Source: DATGXB01 sp035298905 | Lineage (GTDB): Bacteria; Cyanobacteriota; Cyanobacteriia; Cyanobacteriales; Nostocaceae | Assembly (NCBI GenBank): GCA_035298905.1 | Contig: DATGXQ010000082.1 | Coordinates: 1 to 15,793, forward strand | Direction of reading: 5' to 3' | Length of the DNA: 15,793 nucleotides | Shown here: in pieces, positions 1-7,800 of the stretch | Layout of the letters: the number at the start of each line of letters is the position of its first letter | Numbering within the stretch: the stretch's first letter is position 1 | Translations under genes and position numbers: made by a program | The notes under the pieces: model-generated | What the model was told of the DNA's origin: nothing | Seen by the model: only the letters and a program-made list of their open reading frames with translations | Database searches by the model: none

Positions 1-3000
1 CAATCATCAGATGCGATCGCGCTATGGGCTGGTTGGGGTCTAGCAACAGCAATACAGCACCGCTTAAAAATACCCCGACCATACTTGCAATGAGTCCAAA
101 ACTCCTTGTACCACACACAGCTACTACATCTTTTGGTTGCACACCGCAACTTAAGAGTACCTCTGCAATATTCTGGGCGCTGTGAGACAGTTCTTGGTAA
201 GTCCACATCTGACCATCTTGACGGATAGCTGGTTGCTGGGGTGCTTGTTTAGCCCAGTTTAAAAACAGGGTAGTTACTGGTTCATAGTCAGGTTGATCCA
301 GAGAAAGGCTAGGATCTGGTAATAAAGAGCGTGACTGTGGCGTGACTAGAGAATAGGATTGGATGGGGCGATCGGGTTGTGTGGTAATTTGTTGCAGTAA
401 ATACTCGAATTGCTCTAATAAGTTACTCATATGTTCCGGCGAGAACAAGTTTTGCCGATACACTATATTAATGTTCAGTTCCTCTGCTACCTCCTGAACG
501 AATAGTGTTAAAAAGAATTTTGACTCTGGTTGTGTAAAGTGATTTAACGGCTCAAAAGTCAAGCCAGGAATTTCCAGGTTTGCTGTCGGTGTATTAATCA
601 TGTTAAACATCACATCAAACACCGGATGCCGACTTAAGGAGCGTTCTGGTTTGAGTTCTTCTACCAATTTCTCAAAGGGAATGTCTTGATGGCTGTAAGC
701 TGAAAGTGTCACTTCCCGCACTTTGGTCAATAATTCCCGAAAACTGGGATTTCCTGATAAGTCGGTGCGTAAGGGTAAAGTATTTAAAAAACAGCCAATT
801 AGCTCTTCAGTTCCCTGGTGGTTACGACCTGCGATCGGTACACCAATGATTATATCCTCTTGTCCTGTGTGCCGGGATAGTAGTAGTTTAAATGCTGCCA
901 ACAAGGTCATAAACGTAGTTGCACCCTCTTGTCGGCTCAAGCTTTTAATTGCTGTGGTCAAAGATTTGGATAAGCGTAGACTTTGCCGCGCTCCTTGGTA
1001 ATTTTGCTTGGGTGAATGGGAGTAGTCAATAGGTAGCTGTAGTACGGGTAACGTACCGTTAAGTTGCTGCTTCCAGTAGCTCAACTGTGTTTCTAGTACT
1101 TCTCCTTGCAGCCATTGGCGCTGCCAGTAAGCAAAATCTGCATACTGGATGGGTAGGGACGGCAATACACCAGACTTTTGATGTAAGGCTGCTTCATACA
1201 GTGTGAGCAATTCTCGGACAAAAATGCTCATTGACCAAGCATCAAAAACTATATGATGTATAGTCACCAGCAAGATGTAATTATTTTCTGCCAGTTGCAG
1301 AAGTTGGCTGCGAATTAAGGAATCACTGGCTAGATCAAATGGTTGTTTAGCTGCTTGGACTGCTTCCTGCTGAATCTGATTTGCTTGTACTTCTACAATT
1401 GGAATCTTCACATCTGTGGGAGGAGCGATCGCTTGCACTGGATTCCCGTTAACTGTGGTAAAGTTTGTCCGCAGAATTGAGTGACGTTGGATAATTTCTG
1501 TTAAAGCCTGTTCCAAGGCAGCAATATTCAGATTTCCAGATATCTGGAGGGCTATTGGCATATTGTAGAGGGCATTAGGGCCTTCTAGTTGATCTAAAAA
1601 CCACAGCCGTTCCTGTACCCAAGATAAAGGCAGTAATTCAGTTTCATGTAATACTGATTCAATCGGGGTAACTACCAAAGCCGAATTAGTCTGATTCATT
1701 GCCAAGATAGCTTGCGCTAATTCAGCAACTGTGGGGGCTGAAAATAAAGTGCGTAAAGGTACATCAACTTGAAAGCTCGATCGCAACCGGGAAATAGCTT
1801 GAGTAGCCAGCAGGGAATGTCCACCCAAGGTAAAGAAATTATCGTAAATTCCCACCTGTTCCAGTTTCAGCACAGTAGCGAAAATGTTAGCAATAATTTC
1901 TTCTGTAGGATGGCGCGGAGCAACGTAATCATTTTGATTGAGCTGCAAGTCTGGTAGAGGTAAAGCCCGACGATCGACCTTTTGATTAGGAGTTAACGGC
2001 AGAGATTCTAGGGTCACAAACACTGATGGAATCATATATTCCGGTAACATCTGTAACAAAAAATGCCGTAAATCCTCAGTCGTTATCGTCTCTGATTGTT
2101 TTGTCACCACATAACCCACCAGTCGCTTTTCATCAGCTGCGGTTCCCTGTACTGTTACCACCGCTTGGCTGATTTTTGGGTGTTTGTTTAACACCGCTTC
2201 TACTTCCCCCAATTCTACACGGAAGCCACGCAGCTTCACCTGGTCGTCTACCCGTCCAATAAACTCAATGTTACCATCTGGTAAATAACGTGCCTGGTCG
2301 CCAGTTTGGTAAAGCAGTCCTTGACCAAAGGGATTATTAACAAACTTCTGGGCTGTTAAATCTGGACGATGGAGATAACCTCTAGCTAGATTTGCTCCCC
2401 CAATCAATAGAAACCCTGGAACACCGATCGGCACAGGTTGCCCATACTGGTCTAAAATATATATTTGCGTGTTGGCTATTGGTTTACCAATTGGCGGATA
2501 AACGGGCCAAATGTCTGGTAAGTCGTTAAATATATAGTAAGTTACTACGTGAGTTTCTGAAGGCCCATAATGATTATGTAGGCGGCAGTGGTTTAACTGT
2601 TTATGTAAATCAATGATCGGCTGAGTAATCTGCAACTGTTCACCCGTAGTTACCACCTCTGTGAGATGATGGAATAACTCAGCTTGCTGCCCATAGATTT
2701 GAGCTATCTGCTGCCACAGGGCTACAGGCAAAATCACTTTTTGAATCGGTTTTTCAGTCAAGAAATAGACGAGTTTTTCCACATCTAACCGTAGGCTTTC
2801 GGGAATCATGTATAATGTCCCACCAGAACACCAAGCAGCAAACATTTCGTGGAAACTAGCATCAAAACTCAGTGAGGCAAATTGGAGAACTCCCACGCCT
2901 TGATTCATGGTTTCTAAATGCCAGTAAATCAAGTTACCCAAGGCTTGGTGAGATAGGGTAATCCCTTTGGGTCGGCCTGTAGAACCACTGGTATAGATGA

Positions 3001-4852
3001 CGTAGAGCAGGTTATTTGGTTGAACGGGACTGCTAGGGTTAGTGATTGGTTGTTGGGCAATAATTTCCCATTGTTCATCTAGTAAGACAAGATGATCTAC
3101 TTTAGGGAATAACGATCGCAAACTAGATTGAGATATTAATACACGGCAGTTAGTATCAGCCAGCATAAAATCCCGTCGTTCTTGGGGATAAGCTGGATCG
3201 ATGGGAACATAAGCTCCACCCGCTTTGAGGATAGCTAACACCGCGATCGCCATTTCTAGAGAACGTTCGATCGCCACACCAACTAAAACTTCTGGTTCTA
3301 CTCCTAAAGATTGCAGATAATGGGCTAACTGATTGGCTCGCTCATTTAACTTATGATAGGTTAATTGCTGGTTGTCAAACTCCACAGCGATCGCATCAGG
3401 AGTTTTTTCTACCTGTTCCTCAAACAACTGATGCAGACATTTATCTGGGGGATAATCTCTAGTTGTCTGATTCCACTCTACTAATAATTGATGTCGTTCA
3501 ACCTGCGTCAACAATGGTAACTCAGCCACAGTTTGATCAGGATTAGTGGCGATCGCCTCTAACAAAGTTTGGAAATGACCAGCCAAACGAGCGATCGTTG
3601 CTTCTGCAAACCGACTAGCATCATAACTAATTTTAATAGATAACTCTTCTTTCGCAAAAACCAATACCGCCAAAGGATAATTTGTTTGTTCAAAAGCCTC
3701 CACCCCAGTCACATCAAAAGAGTATTTAGACTCTTGTAAAGACTTATCCACTGGATAGTTTTCAAACACCACAATACTTTCAAATAAAGGTATAGTGGCT
3801 GGAACGTCGCTCAGGCGTTGAACTTCTGCCAGAGAAATGTAAGTATACTCTTGTAATTCTACTGATTTTTTTTGTACTGTTTGTAAAAATTCTAATACAG
3901 ACTTATCTCTAGTTACTTCCACCCGCAAAGGCAAGGTATTGATAAACAAACCCACCATTTCTTCAATACCCGCTAAATCTCCAGAACGACCAGAGACAGT
4001 AACCCCAAATAAAACTTCCCTTTCTCCACTGTAGCGACTGAGTAACACAGCCCAAGCAGCTTGTACCAAAGTCGCTAAAGTAATAGATTGTTGTTTGGCT
4101 ATGGTTTGTAAAGCTTGAGTTACTTTAGAGGATAAACTTAGTTCGTACTTGGGATATGTAGGATACTCTTGAGAATCTTGAACAGCAAGTTTATCTACCA
4201 CCAAAGGCGTAGGCGTTTTCAAACCTTGTAAATTACGTTGCCAAAAGGCTTCCGCTTGTGATATATCTTGTCTTTGCAACCAAGCAATATAATCTTGATA
4301 GGGACGCGGACTAGATAAGAATGGAGTTTTACCTAGATTATAAGCTTCATAAAAAGTTAAAACTTCTTTAACAATAATCGGTAAACACCAACCATCCATT
4401 GAAATATGATGATGACTCCAAAGGAATTGATAGCGATCCTCACCCAGTTTAATCAAGGTAAACCGCATTAAAGGGGCTTGGTTAAGTGTAAAACCTTGAT
4501 AGCGGTCTTTTTGTAACAACTCCTCTAGACGTTGGTGTTGTTCCGATGCTGGGATATTCTGCCAATCACAATCATGCCAAGGTAAATCTATTTGTTTAAG
4601 TACCACCTGTAAAGGCTTTTCCTGCTTTTCCCACACAAATAAAGTTCGCAAAACTGAATGGCGTTCTATGACTTTTTGCCACGCTTGTTTGAAGTTAACT
4701 ACATTCACCTGACCGCAGATAGTGAATAGTTTCTGTTCAACATAAACGCCTGAGTTGGGAGCGTAAACAGTATGAAACAACATTCCCTGCTGAATTGGCG
4801 AGAGAGTATAAATTGATTCAATATTTTTTCTCTTTTCAGCGTTTTGATTCAT
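1..4852 (-). CDS. NRPS, partial 3': C-A(unassigned)-PCP-C-A(divergent)
   Basis: Third synthetase of the operon. I translated it by hand from 4852 to base 2 and found 1617 residues with no stop, so it continues past the left edge. Domains: C (12-450; opening YTLSPIQQGMLFH, HHISMDGW at 148-155), A (460-963; YTSGSTGRPKG at 620-630), PCP (975-1045; TLGGHSLLAT, Ser1013), second C (1070-1495; HHIVFDAWS at 1199-1207) and the first 100 residues of a second A domain (from about 1518). The first C domain resembles those that accept D-configured donors, which fits the epimerase ending the previous protein. The first A-domain code reads DAHIVTHVVK, which I cannot assign. The start is supported by the ATGA overlap and a GGAG 8 bases upstream. 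The family is certain and the substrates are unknown. Confidence 0.95.
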   Translation of the reverse strand, partial: MNQNAEKRKNIESIYTLSPIQQGMLFHTVYAPNSGVYVEQKLFTICGQVNVVNFKQAWQKVIERHSVLRTLFVWEKQEKPLQVVLKQIDLPWHDCDWQNIPASEQHQRLEELLQKDRYQGFTLNQAPLMRFTLIKLGEDRYQFLWSHHHISMDGWCLPIIVKEVLTFYEAYNLGKTPFLSSPRPYQDYIAWLQRQDISQAEAFWQRNLQGLKTPTPLVVDKLAVQDSQEYPTYPKYELSLSSKVTQALQTIAKQQSITLATLVQAAWAVLLSRYSGEREVLFGVTVSGRSGDLAGIEEMVGLFINTLPLRVEVTRDKSVLEFLQTVQKKSVELQEYTYISLAEVQRLSDVPATIPLFESIVVFENYPVDKSLQESKYSFDVTGVEAFEQTNYPLAVLVFAKEELSIKISYDASRFAEATIARLAGHFQTLLEAIATNPDQTVAELPLLTQVERHQLLVEWNQTTRDYPPDKCLHQLFEEQVEKTPDAIAVEFDNQQLTYHKLNERANQLAHYLQSLGVEPEVLVGVAIERSLEMAIAVLAILKAGGAYVPIDPAYPQERRDFMLADTNCRVLISQSSLRSLFPKVDHLVLLDEQWEIIAQQPITNPSSPVQPNNLLYVIYTSGSTGRPKGITLSHQALGNLIYWHLETMNQGVGVLQFASLSFDASFHEMFAAWCSGGTLYMIPESLRLDVEKLVYFLTEKPIQKVILPVALWQQIAQIYGQQAELFHHLTEVVTTGEQLQITQPIIDLHKQLNHCRLHNHYGPSETHVVTYYIFNDLPDIWPVYPPIGKPIANTQIYILDQYGQPVPIGVPGFLLIGGANLARGYLHRPDLTAQKFVNNPFGQGLLYQTGDQARYLPDGNIEFIGRVDDQVKLRGFRVELGEVEAVLNKHPKISQAVVTVQGTAADEKRLVGYVVTKQSETITTEDLRHFLLQMLPEYMIPSVFVTLESLPLTPNQKVDRRALPLPDLQLNQNDYVAPRHPTEEIIANIFATVLKLEQVGIYDNFFTLGGHSLLATQAISRLRSSFQVDVPLRTLFSAPTVAELAQAILAMNQTNSALVVTPIESVLHETELLPLSWVQERLWFLDQLEGPNALYNMPIALQISGNLNIAALEQALTEIIQRHSILRTNFTTVNGNPVQAIAPPTDVKIPIVEVQANQIQQEAVQAAKQPFDLASDSLIRSQLLQLAENNYILLVTIHHIVFDAWSMSIFVRELLTLYEAALHQKSGVLPSLPIQYADFAYWQRQWLQGEVLETQLSYWKQQLNGTLPVLQLPIDYSHSPKQNYQGARQSLRLSKSLTTAIKSLSRQEGATTFMTLLAAFKLLLSRHTGQEDIIIGVPIAGRNHQGTEELIGCFLNTLPLRTDLSGNPSFRELLTKVREVTLSAYSHQDIPFEKLVEELKPERSLSRHPVFDVMFNMINTPTANLEIPGLTFEPLNHFTQPESKFFLTLFVQEVAEELNINIVYRQNLFSPEHMSNLLEQFEYLLQQITTQPDRPIQSYSLVTPQSRSLLPDPSLSLDQPDYEPVTTLFLNWAKQAPQQPAIRQDGQMWTYQELSHSAQNIAEVLLSCGVQPKDVVAVCGTRSFGLIASMVGVFLSGAVLLLLDPNQPIARSHLMI
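2..301 (-). other. Start of a divergent adenylation domain (partial)
   Basis: The last 100 visible residues are the N-terminal part of an A domain: NWAKQAPQQPAIRQDGQMWTYQELSH, then an A2-equivalent region reading FLSGAVLLLDPNQP instead of the usual LKAGxAYVPIDP. This is clearly unlike the three complete A domains in the window. The pocket residues lie beyond the left edge, so the substrate cannot be predicted, and a non-standard substrate is possible. Confidence 0.75.
368..1645 (-). other. Condensation domain with atypical motifs
   Basis: Opens with LPLSWVQERLWFLDQLEG, an LCL-type start. The catalytic motif is HHIVFDAWS, with His1199-His1200 and Asp1204 present but Ala1205 for Gly. Later motifs are GRNHQGTEELIGCFLNTLPLR and HQDIPFEKLVEEL. 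The strand usually read as FDLTL is FFLTL here (1446-1450). No epimerase precedes it, so an L-type donor is expected. Confidence 0.87.
1718..1930 (-). other. Peptidyl carrier domain
   Basis: Carrier domain with YDNFFTLGGHSLLAT, Ser1013 as the phosphopantetheine site, and the following VPLRTLFSAPTVAELAQAI segment. It separates the unassigned A domain from the second C domain of this protein. Confidence 0.93.
1964..3475 (-). other. Adenylation domain, substrate unassigned
   Basis: Complete A domain: A2 (KAGGAYVPIDP), A3 (YTSGSTGRPKG), A4 (LSFDASFHEMFAAWCSGG), A5 (HNHYGPSETHV), A7 (YQTGDQARYL), A8 (GRVDDQVKLRGFRVELGEVE) and A10 (NQKVDR, Lys958). The pocket reads D664, A665, H668, then I, V, T, then H761, V769, V770 and K958, giving DAHIVTHVVK. 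The last residues recall proline-type codes (HVVK), but the His and Ile positions do not fit a code I know. A10 has Gln where Gly is usual, and A7 has QTGDQA rather than KTGDLA. Confidence 0.88.
3503..4819 (-). other. Condensation domain, probable DCL
   Basis: Opens with NIESIYTLSPIQQGMLFHT, the style of C domains that follow an epimerase in the preceding protein. Catalytic motif HHISMDGWCL (His148-His149, Asp153, Gly154) is intact, as are EMVGLFINTLPLRV and a well-formed C-terminal lobe. Expected to couple the D-Asp-ended chain to the residue of the next A domain. The DCL label rests on sequence style and context. Confidence 0.85.
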
Positions 4853-4864
4853 ATTCCTAACTCC
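4849..4864 (-). promoter_or_regulatory. Shine-Dalgarno and ATGA coupling site for gene 3
   Basis: GGAG on the minus strand (4864-4861) lies 8 bases upstream of the ATG at 4852, inside the coding end of gene 2. The gene 2 TGA and gene 3 ATG overlap as ATGA (4852-4849), as at the previous junction, implying coupled translation. Confidence 0.72.
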
Positions 4865-7800
4865 GCCAGTAGATTGTCAAGTTGTTGTTGGCTTAACCCA
4901 GCTTCAGGAAAATCTGAGGGAGTGTATCCCTGAATATCAGGAGACAAACAATGGTCAATCAGTTTTTGTAGTTCTTCAATATACTTTTGTGCCAGACGTG
5001 ACACTGTAGCATTGTGATGGATTTTATCACAATAAGTCCAGGTAATTTGCAACTTTCCTTCAACCACCATAGCGTTAACATCCAACAAATAAGGACGATC
5101 GCCCTGAGAACTACGCTCAAAATCCCTAGACTTAGCATCAAATTGCCAACTTACCTCCATAAATCTTTCCTGTGTAAATTGGCCAAAGTAGTTAAAGCGA
5201 ATATCTGCTTGAGGTAAAGCCTGGAGTTTGGTACAAATTTCCTTATCGGGATTTAAGTAACGTAAAATACCGTAACCAATTCCGTGTCCTGGAATTTCTC
5301 GTAATTGTTCTTTCACAGCTTTGAGAGTTTCCCCAGAGTCAGTTATATTTTCCAAACGCAACAGCACGGGAAAAATAGTTGTAAACCAGCCCACTGTTCG
5401 GGATAAGTCTACTTCTTCAAATAGGTTTTCTCTTCCATGTCCCTCCAAATCAATCACCAAGTTGGCTTTACCAGTCCACTTCCTGAGAGTTTGGGCTAAG
5501 GCGGTCAACAGCACATCATTTATTTGGGTGTTGTAGGCAGAAGATACCTCCTTCAAAAGAGCATCAGTTTGTTGCTGATTTAACTCCACTGATATTTCAT
5601 TGGCATTCGCCACTGTATTATCATCTTTGTTCACAGGCTGGTCTACTGGCAATGGTGCTACTTTTGACCAGGGCAAATTGAGCCAGTAATTTAACTGCTG
5701 CTGTAAATCATTTGATTGAGCATAATCACTCAGATGCATTGCCCAATCTTGAAAAGCAGTAGTTTTCTGTGGTAGTTGAATCCTTTCTCCCTGTTTTAGT
5801 TGCTGATAAATGCTCAACAGGTCTTCTAGGAGTATTCGCCAGGAGACACCATCAACGACGAGGTGATGAATAATGATTAATAAACGTCCCTCACAGCCGT
5901 TGCCTAAATTAAATAGTACAACTCGCATCAAGGGTGCTGTTGAGAGGCTAAAGCTGGCTTGTCGAGCTGCGGCTATTTCCTCTAAAGCTGTGAGTTGTTG
6001 GGATTGGGGAACTGGAGATAAATCTATTTGCTCAAATGGTACGGTGTCCTCTAGTCCGTGGTTGATTTGCTGCCATTTTCCCGCATGGTTAATAAATTGC
6101 AGACGCAAAGCATCATGATGTTTTAATAAATGCTTAACTGCTTGGGCTAAGAACTGTGGATTAAAGGTATTGGGGACTTGGAGCATTACGGATTGGTTAT
6201 AATGATGCGGTTCAGACCAATTTTGCTCAAAGAACCACTTCTGAATCGGAGTCAGGGGAACTTCTCCTGTCACTATCCCTTGTTGGGCAAGCAAGGGGGT
6301 GGCTGTATTTGCTACTCTCGCCAGTTCGGCAACGGTTTGATATTGAAATAGCTGTTTAGGAGTGATTTGGATGCCGACTTGTTTAGCGCGAGAGACCACC
6401 TGGATACTCAAAATTGAATCTCCGCCGATCGCAAAGAAATTATCATTAATACTAACTTGTGGAAGATTGAGAACTTCCTGCCAAATAGCCGCTAAACTCT
6501 GTTCAATAGGCGTTTGGGGAGCTACAAATTCATCTTCCCGCACCTTTTCTAATTCCGGTACTGGCAAAGCTCTACGATCAACTTTACCATTAGGGGTCAA
6601 TGGTAGGGCGGGCAAAATCACAAAACTACTGGGGATCATGTATTCTGGTAGCTGATGTTTGAGGAAAGCAAACAGTTCGCTACTAGCTAAAGCATCGGCA
6701 TCTGTAGTTATATAAGCTACTAAGCGTTTGTGATTAGGAGTGTCTTCTCTATCTATGACTATAGCTTCTTTGACTTGGGGGTGGGTGGTCAGCACTGTGG
6801 CGATTTCCTCAAGTTCAATCCGAAATCCCCGGATTTTCACTTGTTGATCAATGCGGCCTAAAAATTGAATATTACCATCTGGTAAATAACGGGCTAAATC
6901 ACCAGTTTTATAGAGAAGGGGAGAGAAGCGATCGTCAAAAGGATTGGGAATAAATTTTTGTGCTGTTAACTCTGGATGTTGACAATAACCTCTAGCTAAA
7001 CCAGCACCACCAATATATATTTCTCCTGGTACACCAATTGGTACAGGTTGCATATAACTGTCTAAAATATAAATTTGGGTGTTGGCTAAGGGACGACCCA
7101 AAGGCAAGGTTGTACATTTTATATTTTGTGGGTTTTTTTCCAGTTGATATGTTAAAACTCCGACTGTAGCTTCCGTTGGTCCATAGTGATTGACAATTGT
7201 ACATTTTGGAGCTAAAGCTTGTATACTTTCTACCCAATCAGTACTAGCAGCTTCACCACCTAAAATCAGTGTTTGACGGGGTAGCACTGTATTTTGAGTT
7301 AGTGTATTTTGAGTTGTGGAAGCTTGTAAAGCGGCTAAATGGGAAGGAACAATTTTTAGGTAATCTATGGCATAGCGCTGAAAATATGCAGCACAGCCAT
7401 CAGCATCAAAAACCAGTTGCTCGCTCAGGACATGAAGAGTTCCACCTGTACATAAACTAGGGAAAATAACAGTGTTACCTAAATCTGCACTAATGGTAGA
7501 AACTAAAGCAAAGTTACTTTGAGGTTTAAATTCTAAGCGTTCAGTAATACTATAGTAATAATTTAAAATAGATTTATGTTCGATCGCCACACCCTTGGGT
7601 TCTCCCGTAGACCCAGAAGTATAAATCACATAAGCCAAGTTATTGATATTATTTTGACAAACTGGATTTTCCTGACTCTGGACACTAATCACAGCTTGCC
7701 AATCTGTATCTAAGCTAATAATATTTGCTGAAAATGAGGGTAAAAAGTCTAACAATTTTTCCTGAGTGAGTAATACCAACACTTGGGAATTATTTAACAT

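Noticed and set aside
723..1001. A 92-codon open frame on the plus strand
   Set aside because: Antisense to the second C domain of gene 3, with no motif and no support beyond lack of stops.
6992..7237. A minus-strand frame overlapping the Asp A domain
   Set aside because: It is out of frame with intact conserved A-domain motifs on the same strand, so it is not a separate gene or a frameshift.
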